Positions 44,914 through 55,008 of a stretch of 64,000 nucleotides of DNA are shown one piece after another. The DNA lies in NCBI GenBank assembly GCA_030602245.1, contig JAUWAC010000001.1, forward strand, positions 1 through 64,000, read 5' to 3'. How positions within the stretch are numbered: position 1 is the stretch's first letter; every line of letters begins with the position of its first letter. The notes below the pieces were generated by a model. It ran no database searches, had not been told where the DNA came from, and saw nothing but the letters and a program-made list of their open reading frames with translations. The translations under genes were made by a program, and so were the position numbers. The stretch comes from Marinobacterium sp. GTDB lineage: Bacteria > Pseudomonadota > Gammaproteobacteria > Pseudomonadales > Balneatricaceae.

Positions 44914-45831
44914 ATGAGCCAGTTTTTACCCTCATTGAACGCGTTGCGGGCGTTCGATGCGACTGCGCGTACGCTCAGTGTCAGCCGTGCCGCCGAACAG
45001 CTGCATGTCACACACGGTGCTGTCAGTCGCCAGATTCGTCAGCTCGAGCAGCAGCTCGATGTGACGCTGTTTCAGCGTGAGGGCCGGGGCCTGAAGCTGA
45101 CGCCCGATGGTGAGCAGCTCTGTGCGGTTACGTCACAGGCGTTCGATCAGCTGACACAGGTCTGTACGCAGCTCAAGCGGCGTGCGGAGGACGCGCCGCT
45201 GGTGCTGGGATGTCCCGGCAGCTTTCTGGCGCGCTGGTTCATTCCCCGGCTTGGCACGCTGCAGAGCGAGTGCCCGACACTGGCTGTGCACCTGACCGCG
45301 AGCGAGGAGGCGCAGTGGCCGCTGGGCAGTACCGTGGATGCGGCGCTGCGGTTTGCCGAGCCACCTTGGCCGGACGATGCCGAGGTGATCGATCTGGCGC
45401 CGGAGCTGATGGGGCCCGTGCTGAAGCCGGAACTGCTGGCCGGTGTCGGGCACGATGATCCGAGCGCTCTGTACCAATTACCGCTGCTGCACACGCAGTC
45501 GCGCGCCGAGGCCTGGCCGATCTGGTTTGAGCAGATGGGACTGGATCAGCAACGCATCCGCCGCGATCAGGTGTTCGAGCATCTGAACTATATGCTGGAA
45601 GCGGCGTTGGTGGGGCTCGGTGTCGCAATCGCACCGGCCTATCTGGTCGAGGAGGATCTGCGCACCGGCCGGCTGGTCGCGCCCTGGGGCTTTGTCGAGA
45701 CCCGGGCGCGGCTTGGGCTCTGGCTGCCGAAAGGCCGGCAGGATCGCAGAACGGACGCCCTGGCACGCTGGCTCAGGGCGTCGCTGGGTCGCTTAGACCT
45801 TGAACCGGTTCAGTTCGCCGTCCAGCTGTGA
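44914..45831 (+). CDS. trpI: LysR-family activator of trpBA (TrpI-like)
   Basis: A 305-residue LysR protein. The helix-turn-helix (about 8-65) reads [40 protein letters not shown], the GcvA/TrpI-type N-terminus, followed by a substrate-binding domain. Its place divergent to trpBA, with about 115 bp between the starts, matches TrpI of pseudomonads, which responds to indoleglycerol phosphate. AGGTGG precedes ATG 44914; GTG at 44911 is an alternative. Its 3' end overlaps the convergent chemoreceptor gene by 39 bp. Confidence 0.82.
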   Translation: MSQFLPSLNALRAFDATARTLSVSRAAEQLHVTHGAVSRQIRQLEQQLDVTLFQREGRGLKLTPDGEQLCAVTSQAFDQLTQVCTQLKRRAEDAPLVLGCPGSFLARWFIPRLGTLQSECPTLAVHLTASEEAQWPLGSTVDAALRFAEPPWPDDAEVIDLAPELMGPVLKPELLAGVGHDDPSALYQLPLLHTQSRAEAWPIWFEQMGLDQQRIRRDQVFEHLNYMLEAALVGLGVAIAPAYLVEEDLRTGRLVAPWGFVETRARLGLWLPKGRQDRRTDALARWLRASLGRLDLEPVQFAVQL

Positions 45832-47670
45832 GGTGAGCTGATCCATGTCGACGCAGTGATTTTTCTGTTCCTGCGCCACGTCAGCCACGGAGCGGCTGAT
45901 GTCACGGATATTGGTGGTGTTGCGGTTGATCTCCTCGGCCGTGGCGCTCTGCTCTTCGGCCGCGGTGGCGATCTGTACCGTCATCAGGTTGATCTGCTCG
46001 ATGCGGTCACGGATCAGGTTCAGCGCGTTGTCGGCTTCGTTGCCGAGCTCGCTGGTTTCACCTGCCTTGGTGCGGCAGTTGAGAATGATCGTTTGCGCGC
46101 TGCCGACGCCGGCCTGCAGCTGCTCGATCATGCTGCGGATCTCGTCGGTGGACTTCTGCGTGCGTGACGCGAGGGCGCGTACTTCATCGGCAACCACCGC
46201 AAAACCGCGTCCCTGCTCGCCGGCACGGGCCGCTTCGATGGCCGCGTTCAGTGCCAGCAGGTTGGTCTGTTCGGCGATCTCGGTGATGACGGTCAGGATC
46301 GAGGCGATGTTGTCGCTGTAGTTGGACAGCTCGCTGATCGTCTGCACCACGTCTTCCATATCGCGCGCCAGACTGTCGATCGAACCGGTGGTCTGATGCA
46401 CGATATGGGCACCGTCTTCGGTCGCCCGCTCCGCATCGGAGGCGGCATCGGCGGCCTGCTGTGCGCTGCCTGCGACCTGATGCGCCGTGGCCGACATCTC
46501 CTGCATCGCGGTGGCGAGCTGATCCAGTTCCGCCAGCTGTTCCTCCAGCGACGCGGCCGCCTGATTGGCCGAACGGGCCGTGAGACCGGTGTTGGTGTTG
46601 GTCTGTGCCGAAATGGTCTTGATGTGCTGGATCAGGGTCTGCAGGAACTCGAGGAACTGATTGAACTCCTCGGATACCTGACGGAACTCGGCGCTGCTGG
46701 AGATATCGAGGCGGCGTGTCAGATCGCCATTGCCACTGTTGATCTCACGCAGCGACTGGCGCAGGCTCTGCAGCGGCTTGAGCTGGGTGAATACGGTTGC
46801 GTACAGGATGATCGACGTCAGCAGCGCCGTGATCAGGGTGCCGATCAGCGCCATCCAGCCGAACTGAGCGGCATCGGCCAGTACCTGCTCCTTGTCCAGC
46901 ACGACACCGATCATCCAGTCACTGCCGCTGAGCGCCTTGAGCGGATGAAACGCGGTAAACACGGTGCGGCCGTCAATCGTGGCTTCACTGATGTCGGCGC
47001 TCAGGGAGGGCACCTGATCGAACAGCTCGGCCAGCGGTTTGCCGTTAAGTCTGGTGTCGGGGTGGCTGATCAGTTTGCCGTCCGCGCCGACGAGGAACGC
47101 ATAACCGGTGTTGTTGAAGTTGAGCGTGTTCAGCGCATCGGAGACGGTCTTCAGGCTGAGGTCACCGCCAAAGGCGCCCATGAAACGCCCGTTATCGGAC
47201 AGGTTGGCGACCACCGAGATCAGGATGTTGCCGGTGGTGAAGTCGGTGTAGGGCGCGGTCAGCACGGCATGGTCGTTGGCGCGGGCGAATGCGTACCAGG
47301 GGCGCTGGCGGGCATCCCAGCCGTCCGGGTTCCACTCCCGGTCGTTGGTGATCGCCTTGCCATCGGTGTCGAGGCCGCCGAACACCATGTCGAACTCCTG
47401 CTTCAGGATCGGCGCATCGAAGGTGCGTTGGATTGTCTCGCGGCTGAAATCGGCGTCGATGGTATCGGCCATCAGGTCGATCAGGTGCAGCTTGCCGTTG
47501 AGCCAGTTACTGATCTGGTAGCCGAGGATACGGCTGGAGTCCGTCACGTTGCGCGACATGTTGTCATACAGGGCGTTGCTGACGTTGCGGTACTGAATGA
47601 ATGACAGCAGCGACAGCGCCAGAATGACGATCGTCGAGCTGACAAGGGCGATTTTATGGGACAGTTTCAT
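45793..47670 (-). CDS. Methyl-accepting chemotaxis protein with periplasmic Cache domain
   Basis: A 625-residue receptor with a membrane helix (about 8-28), a periplasmic dCache_1-like domain (about 35-270; the [24 protein letters not shown] region is typical of amino-acid or organic-acid sensing), a second helix (about 275-298), HAMP (about 300-350) and a cytoplasmic signalling domain with tip [35 protein letters not shown]. The ligand is not predictable. Its last 39 bases overlap the convergent trpI reading frame. Confidence 0.92.
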   Translation of the reverse strand: MKLSHKIALVSSTIVILALSLLSFIQYRNVSNALYDNMSRNVTDSSRILGYQISNWLNGKLHLIDLMADTIDADFSRETIQRTFDAPILKQEFDMVFGGLDTDGKAITNDREWNPDGWDARQRPWYAFARANDHAVLTAPYTDFTTGNILISVVANLSDNGRFMGAFGGDLSLKTVSDALNTLNFNNTGYAFLVGADGKLISHPDTRLNGKPLAELFDQVPSLSADISEATIDGRTVFTAFHPLKALSGSDWMIGVVLDKEQVLADAAQFGWMALIGTLITALLTSIILYATVFTQLKPLQSLRQSLREINSGNGDLTRRLDISSSAEFRQVSEEFNQFLEFLQTLIQHIKTISAQTNTNTGLTARSANQAAASLEEQLAELDQLATAMQEMSATAHQVAGSAQQAADAASDAERATEDGAHIVHQTTGSIDSLARDMEDVVQTISELSNYSDNIASILTVITEIAEQTNLLALNAAIEAARAGEQGRGFAVVADEVRALASRTQKSTDEIRSMIEQLQAGVGSAQTIILNCRTKAGETSELGNEADNALNLIRDRIEQINLMTVQIATAAEEQSATAEEINRNTTNIRDISRSVADVAQEQKNHCVDMDQLTSQLDGELNRFKV

Positions 47671-47865
47671 CGGGTTTTGTCAGGTCTTCGTTTTGGGTGA
47701 TGTGTCTCATCCCTGCATGCGGCCTGTTCCTCTTGGTTGAATAGCGCATCGGAGGGATTTGTCCGGCAGTTTACCGACGAGTCGGCCAATGGAAAGCTTT
47801 ACCGTAAAATATCGGGAGTTAGCGGCTAAAATGGCTGCTTTTCGTACAAAAGGCGGGTTCTTTTA

Positions 47866-48744
47866 ATGGGTATTTGGATACCATTCACGATTTTTGCCGC
47901 TCTGATGCAGTCGTGGCGTAACGCGTTTCAAAATCGGCTCAGCAAGGAGGTGAGCACCGCCGGTGTGACACTGGCACGGTTCATCTGGGCCAGCCCGCTG
48001 GCCGCGCTGTATCTGGCGCTGCTGTACTGGGTCCGGCCGGTGGCGGTGCCGGCGTTTGATGGCCCTTTCGTGCTCAGGGTACTGGCGGCCGGGGTGTCGC
48101 AGATTTTTGCCACTGCGCTGATGGTGCAGCTGTTTCATCAGCGCAACTATGCGATCGGGGTCGGGCTGGCGAAGAGTGAAGCGGTGATCGCGGCGGTGCT
48201 CGGTGCGCTGTTTTTCAGCGCGCCGCTGACCTGGCTGGCCTGGCTTGGCGTCATCATCGGCGGGGTGGCGGTCTGGCTGATGAGCCACGCCGGTCCGGTG
48301 CGCGAACTGCCGTTGAAAACGGTCGCAACCGGGCTCGGCAGCGGGCTGGCGTTTGCGCTGACCACGCTCTGGGTCCGCGAGGCGGCGCTGATGCTGGAGC
48401 TGACCTTCCCGCACAGTGCCGCCTGGGTACTGCTCTGGGTGATCTCGATCCAGACGCTGATTCTGGTGACCTGGCTGCTGTGGCGCGATCCGGCCACGCT
48501 GCGCGCGCTCTGGCAGCGGCCAAAAGCGGTGATGACGATCAGCCTGTTCAGCTGTCTTGGCTCGCTGGGCTGGTTTACGGCGATGAGTCTGGAGACCGTG
48601 GCGATGGTGAAGACACTGGGACAGATTGAGGTGCTGTTTACGCTGGCGATCTCGGCGCGCTGGTTCCGCGAAAAACTGGGCCGGCGCGACCTGCTGGGGC
48701 TTGCGTTTATCGTCGTGGGCGCGGTCTGCGTGATCGTGGCCTGA
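47866..48744 (+). CDS. EamA/DMT-superfamily permease
   Basis: A 292-residue membrane protein with about ten helices in two EamA-like halves, beginning WIPFTIFAALMQSWRNAFQNRLS and ending LGLAFIVVGAVCVIVA. The C-terminal half has the family feature LGQIEVLFTLAISARWFREKL. A metabolite exporter or importer role is likely, with unknown substrate. The gene is divergent from the chemoreceptor gene (195-bp gap) and convergent with the small cytochrome c gene 11 bp downstream. Confidence 0.88.
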   Translation: MGIWIPFTIFAALMQSWRNAFQNRLSKEVSTAGVTLARFIWASPLAALYLALLYWVRPVAVPAFDGPFVLRVLAAGVSQIFATALMVQLFHQRNYAIGVGLAKSEAVIAAVLGALFFSAPLTWLAWLGVIIGGVAVWLMSHAGPVRELPLKTVATGLGSGLAFALTTLWVREAALMLELTFPHSAAWVLLWVISIQTLILVTWLLWRDPATLRALWQRPKAVMTISLFSCLGSLGWFTAMSLETVAMVKTLGQIEVLFTLAISARWFREKLGRRDLLGLAFIVVGAVCVIVA

Positions 48745-48755
48745 GGCGGCTGCGC

Positions 48756-49067
48756 TCAGAGTTCTTCGTGCACGTAGACCGCGATCGCCTTGGCCTGCTC
48801 TTCACTGAGATGACCGAAGTTCGGCATATTGGGCATGCTGGCCTTGCCGTGCAGGATCACGCGGACCAGCTGCGCTTCGCTCATCGCCGTCTCGCGGTTG
48901 GCGGGGACGCCTTCCAGAAACGAGCCCGAGCCGTCCGCTTTGTGACAGTCGGCGCAGTAGTGGTTGTACAGAACCTTGCCATCGGTACTGTCGGCGGCGG
49001 GTTCGCCGCTGCAACCGCTCAGCAGGGCGAGGGCTATCGGGGCGAGCAGCAGGGCGGGTTTCATCAT
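48756..49067 (-). CDS. Small c-type cytochrome lipoprotein
   Basis: A 103-residue protein with a lipoprotein signal (LALLSGC, lipidated Cys near 19) and one haem-binding motif CADCH (about 38-42), with the distal Met ligand probably in KASMPNMPNFGHLS (near 77-82). It is a class I cytochrome c of the cytochrome c5/c-551 type, anchored to a membrane and facing the periplasm, able to shuttle electrons to an oxidase or reductase. The adjacent genes give no partner. Confidence 0.9.
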   Translation of the reverse strand: MMKPALLLAPIALALLSGCSGEPAADSTDGKVLYNHYCADCHKADGSGSFLEGVPANRETAMSEAQLVRVILHGKASMPNMPNFGHLSEEQAKAIAVYVHEEL

Positions 49068-49276
49068 TATTATGTCCCTTTGCGGCGGGGTATGGCGTCA
49101 GTGTAAGGCAACGGGGCGGTAAGGCATAGCCGCTTGCCGCTGGTTTCCCCGACGATCGCGTCACTTCCATGCCGCTGGTCGATCCGTTAAGGTGGCGCGA
49201 TTGGATAAAGGCTCAGCTTCCGGCGCCATCGTGAGGGTCCGGGAGCCGCCTTTCGCACCGCGACAGAGAGCACTGC

Positions 49277-49762
49277 ATGACACGAGCCCCGCGCTATCTG
49301 ATGCTGTTTGGCGTGCTGGCAGCCGCGCTGCTGCTGGCCGGCATGGTGACGCCGCTGCTGACGTTGACGCGACTTTGGATGTTCGACGAAACGGTGTCGA
49401 TCCTCGGCGGCATCGCGCAGCTGTGGCGGCAGGGCGAATACCTGCTGTTCGGGCTGATCGCGGCCTTCAGTGTGCTGTTGCCACTGGCCAAGCTGGCCTT
49501 GCTGATCCGTCTGCTGACCCTCGACAGCGGTGCCAGTCCCCGTGCGCGGCGCTACCTCCACCTGATGCACGAGTACGGCCGCTGGGCGATGCTCGATGTG
49601 ATGGTGGTGGCGATGCTGGTCGTGACGGTGAAGCTGGGGGTTATCGTCAGTATTCAGGTGCACTACGGACTCTATCTGTTTGCCGCCGGCGTGCTGCTGA
49701 CCATGCTGGTCACCCGCCAGACCGTGCGCTGGCTCGAGCGGAGGCCGGCCCCGGTAAGCTGA
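49277..49762 (+). CDS. PqiA-domain inner-membrane protein
   Basis: A 161-residue protein with four membrane helices (about 8-28, 55-80, 105-125 and 128-150), equal to a single PqiA/YebS domain. Characteristic features are TPLLTLTRLWMFDETVSILGGI and the EYGRWAMLDVMVVAMLVVTVKLG segment. Paraquat-inducible PqiA works with the MCE protein PqiB in lipid transport, but no MCE gene is next to it. The following permease gene lies 64 bp downstream on the same strand. Confidence 0.87.
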   Translation: MTRAPRYLMLFGVLAAALLLAGMVTPLLTLTRLWMFDETVSILGGIAQLWRQGEYLLFGLIAAFSVLLPLAKLALLIRLLTLDSGASPRARRYLHLMHEYGRWAMLDVMVVAMLVVTVKLGVIVSIQVHYGLYLFAAGVLLTMLVTRQTVRWLERRPAPVS

Positions 49763-49826
49763 GCCCGCGCCTGTCAAAGCATCACGGCTGTGCGATACTG
49801 GCGCTTTCCGGCAAAAGGATGATCGC

Positions 49827-52331
49827 ATGGCAGCGCGGCAGGGCGACAATCGGCAGCACGGATTCAGCGGGCTGGGTACCTTCGCCGGCGTGTTCACGCC
49901 CAGCATCCTGACGATCCTCGGCATTATTCTGTTCCTGCGTCTGGGCCACGTTGTCGGCAGCGGCGGGCTGGGGCTTGCGCTGCTGATCCTGCTGCTGGCC
50001 AACCTGATTTCGGTTCTCACCTCGCTGTCGTTGTCGGCCATCGCCACCAACCTGCATGTCAAACGGGGCGGCGATTACTACCTGATTTCACGCACGCTCG
50101 GGCCGCGCTTTGGCGGTGCCATCGGCATTGTGCTGTTTCTGGCCCAGTCGGTGTCGCTCGGCTTCTACGCGATCGGCTTTGCCGAAGTGCTCACCGAGCG
50201 GCTGCCCTGGTCGCTGCCCGGTGGGCCAACCCTCATGGCCGCGCTGGCGGTTGCGGTGTTGTTCGTTTTTGCCTGGCTGGGCGCGGACTGGGCAAGCCGG
50301 TTTCAGTTCGTTGTCATGGCGATTCTGGCCGCGGCGCTGCTGTCGTTTTTTATCGGTGGGGCAGAGCGCTTCAGTATCGACCAGCTGCAGCAGAACTGGT
50401 GGCCGCAGCAGGAGGGGGGCGACTTCTGGCTGCTGTTCGCGCTGTTTTTCCCGGCGGTGACCGGGTTTACTCAGGGCGTCAGCATGTCCGGTGATCTGCG
50501 CGATCCGGGACGCAGCATTCCACGTGGCACCCTGTGGGCGGTAGGGCTCTCGATCCTGATCTATTTTCTGGCGGCACTGGTCTTTGCCGCCGCATTGCCC
50601 GGCGCTACTCTGCGCACCGATTATGGCGCGATGCAACAGGTGGCGCTGTACGCGCCCCTGATCACGGCCGGCGTGATCGCCGCGACGCTGTCGTCGGCGA
50701 TGGCGTCGTTCATGGGGGCGCCGCGCATCCTGCAGTCGCTGGCCCAGGATCGGCTGTTTCCGCTGCTGACGCCGTTCGCCCGCGGTACGGGGGCCGATAA
50801 CAACCCGCGCCGGGGCGTGCTGCTCAGCGCCGGAGTGGCGCTGGTGACGGTCAGCCTTGGCGATCTGAACCTGATCGCGCCGGTGGTGTCGATGTGCTTT
50901 CTGATCTCCTACGGGCTGATCAACTATGCGACGTTCTTTGAAATCGTCTCCGCCAGTCCCTCGTTCCGGCCCCGGTTTCGGCTTCACCACCCCCTGCTCA
51001 GCCTGCTCGGCGCGCTGAGCTGCGCCGGGGCGATGCTGGCCGTGGACCTGCTTGCCGGTGTCGCGGCGATCGCCGTCATGGCCGCGATCTATCTCTATCT
51101 GCAGCGCACGTTGCGGTTGTCGCGCTGGGCCGACGGGCGCCGCTCGTGGCATCTGCAGCGGATTCGGGCACACCTGCTGGAGGTGGCGCATGAGCCGGAT
51201 CATCCGCGGGACTGGCGGCCGAATATCCTGCTGTTTTCCGACAGCAGCCATCGTCGCCGTCCGCTGCTGCAATTGGCAGCCAGTCTCGAGGGCGGCAGTG
51301 GATTTGTCACCGCGGTGCAGCTGCTCGAGGGCGACGGCCTGAAAATGGTCGAAAAACGTGACGCCGCCGAGGAGCTGCTGCGAACCGATATCCAGCAGGC
51401 GGACGTCGAAGCGTTTGCGCTGGCGGTCGCGGTGCCGGATCTGGATCGCGGGCTGCACACGCTGGTACAGAGCTTCGGGCTGGGGCCGTTGCGCACCAAC
51501 CTGCTGCTGCTCAACTGGCTCGAGCATCGCTGGGGCCGTGACGACCGTCAGGCGGAGCAGCGCTTTGGTCGCCATCTGCGCACCGCCTACCGGCTCGGCT
51601 GTAATCTGCTGGTGCTCGATGGTGAGGACGACGAGTGGGCGCGGCTGGAGCAGACACGCCCCGGGCAGCGCCGGATCGATGTCTGGTGGTGGGGCGATGC
51701 GACCAGTCATCTGATGCTGTTGCTGGCCCATCTGATGACACGAACCCCGAACTGGCAGGGCGCACGGATTCGAGTACTGCAACCCTGCGGTGATGAGGTG
51801 ATCGATCCGCAGGCGATGCGCGCGGAGCTGGAGGAGATGCGGATCGATGCAGAGGCCTGTCAGGTGACAGTCACGAACGGCCAGGGCATCGTCGACCACT
51901 CGCGGGACGCGGCACTGGTGTTCATGCCGTTGACGCTGCGGCGCAACCAGCCGCTGGATCCGTTCGGCGGGGCGCTGAACGAGGTGCTGGAACCGCTGCC
52001 GCCGGTGGTTATGACACTGGCGGCGCAGGATATCGTACTGGATGCTGAGCCGGAGCAGGGCGCCCTGAGCGAGCGGGCCGAGCTGCTCGATGCGGTACGC
52101 GATACCCGGCGTCTCGTCGAACTTACGGAAACGGACTATGAAAAATCAAAAAGAGATTATGAAAAGGCATTGAACAACCAAGATGAAAGTCCCGAGAATA
52201 TCGAGCATTTGCATGGCGAACTTGAACATTCGCATCGTCGCCTGCTGAAGGCCCGTTATCGCGCCGAGGAGGCCGCGCGCGACGCGCGTGCGCTGGGCCT
52301 GCTGGATGATCTGCCGACAACTGATGGCTGA
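49827..52331 (+). CDS. Cation-chloride-cotransporter-like permease (APC superfamily)
   Basis: An 834-residue protein similar in layout to SLC12-type transporters. Residues 10-430 hold 12 membrane helices, starting with GTFAGVFTPSILTILGIILFLRLGHVVG, and include the PAVTGFTQGVSMSGDLRDPGRSIPRGTL segment. A large cytoplasmic C-terminal domain follows (about 440-834). The final 65 residues are highly charged and probably coiled coil (DYEKSKRDYEKA...). The stretch at about 52122-52215 is much richer in A and T than its surroundings. It probably moves potassium, sodium and/or chloride, or amino acids; ions are not assignable from sequence. Confidence 0.85.
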   Translation: MAARQGDNRQHGFSGLGTFAGVFTPSILTILGIILFLRLGHVVGSGGLGLALLILLLANLISVLTSLSLSAIATNLHVKRGGDYYLISRTLGPRFGGAIGIVLFLAQSVSLGFYAIGFAEVLTERLPWSLPGGPTLMAALAVAVLFVFAWLGADWASRFQFVVMAILAAALLSFFIGGAERFSIDQLQQNWWPQQEGGDFWLLFALFFPAVTGFTQGVSMSGDLRDPGRSIPRGTLWAVGLSILIYFLAALVFAAALPGATLRTDYGAMQQVALYAPLITAGVIAATLSSAMASFMGAPRILQSLAQDRLFPLLTPFARGTGADNNPRRGVLLSAGVALVTVSLGDLNLIAPVVSMCFLISYGLINYATFFEIVSASPSFRPRFRLHHPLLSLLGALSCAGAMLAVDLLAGVAAIAVMAAIYLYLQRTLRLSRWADGRRSWHLQRIRAHLLEVAHEPDHPRDWRPNILLFSDSSHRRRPLLQLAASLEGGSGFVTAVQLLEGDGLKMVEKRDAAEELLRTDIQQADVEAFALAVAVPDLDRGLHTLVQSFGLGPLRTNLLLLNWLEHRWGRDDRQAEQRFGRHLRTAYRLGCNLLVLDGEDDEWARLEQTRPGQRRIDVWWWGDATSHLMLLLAHLMTRTPNWQGARIRVLQPCGDEVIDPQAMRAELEEMRIDAEACQVTVTNGQGIVDHSRDAALVFMPLTLRRNQPLDPFGGALNEVLEPLPPVVMTLAAQDIVLDAEPEQGALSERAELLDAVRDTRRLVELTETDYEKSKRDYEKALNNQDESPENIEHLHGELEHSHRRLLKARYRAEEAARDARALGLLDDLPTTDG

Positions 52332-52388
52332 CTTGCATCCGGCGCTGAAACTGGCGATCATCGCCGCCGTTCGTGCGCCAGCGCTGGC

Positions 52389-53534
52389 GTGACCGGCCCG
52401 TCTGCAAGTGGAGAAGTGTTCGTGACCCTGTCACCCCGGCAAGCCTACGCCCAGGCTCTCGATGAAGGCTTCCATGAGGATCCGGCCCAGCGTCGTGCCA
52501 TCGACGTGCTCGAGACCTGTCACCAGGCGCTGCACAGCCTGTTGCCGCGACGGGTACAGGGCGTCTATCTGTACGGTCCGGTCGGGCGCGGCAAAACCTG
52601 GCTGATGGATCGCTTCCACGCATCACTGCGAGTGGCGTCACGCCGCGAGCATTTTCATCATTTCATGCGCTGGGTGCACCGGCGTCTGTTCGAGCTGACC
52701 GGGCAACCGGATCCGATTCACCGGGTTGCGGATGAGCTGGCGGCGGAGCTGAAGGTGCTCTGTCTCGACGAGCTGTTCATCAATGATATCGGCGATGCGA
52801 TGATCCTCGGCCGCCTGTTCCAGCGTCTGTTCGAGAAACGGCTGGTACTGGTGATGACCTCCAATCAGCCGCCGTCGGAACTCTACGCCAACGGTCATCA
52901 TCGTGATCGCCTGCAACCGGCGATTCGAGCCATCGAGGCGAACATGCAGCTGGTGGACGTGCGGGGGCCGCAGGACCATCGTCTGCATCCGGGTGCGCTC
53001 AGCGAGCGGTTCTGGACCCTGTCGCCGGGCGAAGACAGCCGGATGCCGGCGCTGTTTTTCGAACTGGCCGGCAGCGATGGCCGCCCCGGGCCGATCGCAC
53101 TCGGCCCGCGTCGGTTCGAGATCGAACGCCATGCTGAGCGGGTGATCTGGTGCAGCTACGATCAGCTCTGCGAGGCCAGCCTCTGGGCCAATGACTACAT
53201 CGAACTGTGCGATCGCTACGACCATGTGCTGATCAGCGCCGTGCCGCAGCTGGTGAGTGACGAGAGTCTGCCGGGGATTGCCCGCGGCACCGAAGATGCC
53301 GCCGAGCGGGTCGCAACCGGCGATCGCCGGATGCCGCATCTGACCCGGCGCGATAACGGTGTGCGCCGCTTTATCGCGCTGATCGACGAGTGCTACGACC
53401 GGCGGGTGCCGGTGTATCTGGAGGCCGCAGTCGCGCTCGATCAGCTCTATCCCGCCGGCTACCTCGAGTTCGAATTCCGCCGCACACTGAGCCGTCTCAG
53501 GGAGATGCAGCTCGCCCGCTTCGGTCTGGCCTGA
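52389..53534 (+). CDS. zapE: Cell division ATPase ZapE (AFG1-like)
   Basis: A 381-residue AAA-type ATPase that acts at the division septum, reported to bind FtsZ at late stages. Walker A is LYGPVGRGKTWLMD (about 58-71), Walker B is VLCLDELFI (about 122-130), sensor 1 is in LVLVMTSNQPPSELY (about 156-170), and the Arg-finger region follows. The C-terminal IDECYDRRVPVYLEA and LEFEFRRTLSRLREMQ are AFG1 features. The first start is GTG 52389; GTG 52422 with GGAG nine bases before is equally credible. Length fits the family. Confidence 0.93.
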   Translation: MTGPSASGEVFVTLSPRQAYAQALDEGFHEDPAQRRAIDVLETCHQALHSLLPRRVQGVYLYGPVGRGKTWLMDRFHASLRVASRREHFHHFMRWVHRRLFELTGQPDPIHRVADELAAELKVLCLDELFINDIGDAMILGRLFQRLFEKRLVLVMTSNQPPSELYANGHHRDRLQPAIRAIEANMQLVDVRGPQDHRLHPGALSERFWTLSPGEDSRMPALFFELAGSDGRPGPIALGPRRFEIERHAERVIWCSYDQLCEASLWANDYIELCDRYDHVLISAVPQLVSDESLPGIARGTEDAAERVATGDRRMPHLTRRDNGVRRFIALIDECYDRRVPVYLEAAVALDQLYPAGYLEFEFRRTLSRLREMQLARFGLA

Positions 53535-53542
53535 GGCGCGCC

Positions 53543-54862
53543 TCAGTCGTTGTCGGCCTCTGGCAGCGTCAGTGCCAGCGCCGAGCCGCCCAGGCAGAAG
53601 CAGGACAGCAGCAGGATGATCTCACTGACATCCAGTACTGTGCTCAGCGCCCCGGTCAGACCCATCAGCAGCAGAATCAGGCCGATCACCGTATTGCTGA
53701 CCGATACATAGTCGGTGCGTTTGTTGCCCTCGGCCAGATCGACGACGTAGGTTTTGCGCCCGATACGAACGCCCTGATGGGCGATGCTGAGCATGAAATA
53801 GATGGTCGGCAGCACCCAGGCCAGCGCCAGCCAGCCGGCCTGCAGCTGTGCCACGGCGTAGACAATGAAGCCCAGTACCGCGGTGAGCAGCGCCGACACG
53901 ATCAGCACGCGGCGGCTCGAGATATCGGCGAACAGCCCCCAGAACGGCCCCGACACCAGACCGGCCGCGCCGCTGGCGAGAATGAAAAGCCCCAGCAGAT
54001 AGGCCGGCGCGCCCAGATTCTGTTGTGCCAGTACCACATAGTAGGGCGCGGTCAGGGCGGAGCAGAGCATCAGGGCCCGGGTGATGACAAAGCGGCGAAA
54101 CGGCTTGTCGGTGCGCAGAATCGACAGTCGGCGCATCGCTTCGACAAACCCGTTGGCACCGCCGTCGGTCTCCCCGGGAAACTCCTTAACCCGGGCATAG
54201 ACCAGCGCTGCAACCAGCCAGAGACCGCCGGCCCCGGCGAGCAGAATGCCATAGTGCGCGGGCCTCAGGTCTTCGGAGTTGCCGATCAGCAGCATCGCGC
54301 CGAGCGCCAGCGTAATCAGGCCGGCGGCACTGGAGGACCAGCCGGACAGGCGGCCGCGTTGTTTCTTCGGGATCGTCTTGCCGATCACATCTTTCGAGGC
54401 GACCGAGCAGAGGCCGCGGGAGAGGCTGAACAGCGTCAGCAGCGCGATAATACTCCAGCCCGCCGTTGCGCCCTGCAGCAGCCAGGCTACCACGCCGATA
54501 CCGAAGATCGATGCGGCCTGCAGCACGCTGCCCAGCACCCAGACCCATTTGCGGATCGGCAGGCGGCGCACGTAACTGGCGATCACCAGCTGCGGCAGCA
54601 TCGAGCCGGATTCGCGGATCGGCACCAGCAGACCGAGCAGGTAGAGCGGTGCGGCGACGCTTTCCAGTACCCACGGCAGCACGATCTTGGGGTTGGACAC
54701 CGCATCGCCAAGCTGGGTCAGAAACTGGCTGAAAATCTGCAGAAAGAAGTTGCCCGGCACCTCGCGGCAGGCACTCTCGTCGATCGCCTTGCAGGCCCGC
54801 GCACCCTCCTGATTCATCAGCTTTTCGTACAGGTTTGTCGTCAGCGATTCCCGTCTGTTCAT
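53543..54862 (-). CDS. Major facilitator superfamily permease
   Basis: A 439-residue protein with about 12 membrane helices after a hydrophilic N-terminus (1-35). The half-way loop and the SRGLCSVASKDVIGKTIPKKQRGRLSGW segment (loop 4-5 region) resemble the MFS group of uncharacterised sugar or antibiotic exporters. No substrate is predictable from the sequence. The gene is convergent with zapE (eight-base gap) and divergent from the lipid-kinase-like gene. Confidence 0.85.
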   Translation of the reverse strand: MNRRESLTTNLYEKLMNQEGARACKAIDESACREVPGNFFLQIFSQFLTQLGDAVSNPKIVLPWVLESVAAPLYLLGLLVPIRESGSMLPQLVIASYVRRLPIRKWVWVLGSVLQAASIFGIGVVAWLLQGATAGWSIIALLTLFSLSRGLCSVASKDVIGKTIPKKQRGRLSGWSSSAAGLITLALGAMLLIGNSEDLRPAHYGILLAGAGGLWLVAALVYARVKEFPGETDGGANGFVEAMRRLSILRTDKPFRRFVITRALMLCSALTAPYYVVLAQQNLGAPAYLLGLFILASGAAGLVSGPFWGLFADISSRRVLIVSALLTAVLGFIVYAVAQLQAGWLALAWVLPTIYFMLSIAHQGVRIGRKTYVVDLAEGNKRTDYVSVSNTVIGLILLLMGLTGALSTVLDVSEIILLLSCFCLGGSALALTLPEADND

Positions 54863-55008
54863 GCGTTGCTTCCTGTCCGCACAATTTGAAATGGTACGCG
54901 CAGTCTCTCATATTGAAGGCTGCGCTGCCCGCTACTCTACCAGAGCAGGCGTTCTGATAGCGCGTGGCGACGCAGAGGATTCGGCTTAACAGCGAAGGAG
55001 TGCAGGGG

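Noticed and set aside
50088-51899. 603-codon open frame antisense to the cotransporter-like permease
   Set aside because: The opposing gene has clear membrane helices and family motifs; this translation is Arg/Gln-rich noise.
53390-54889. 499-codon open frame antisense to the MFS permease
   Set aside because: The composition is repetitive Gln/Arg/Ala; the membrane protein on the other strand is the real gene.
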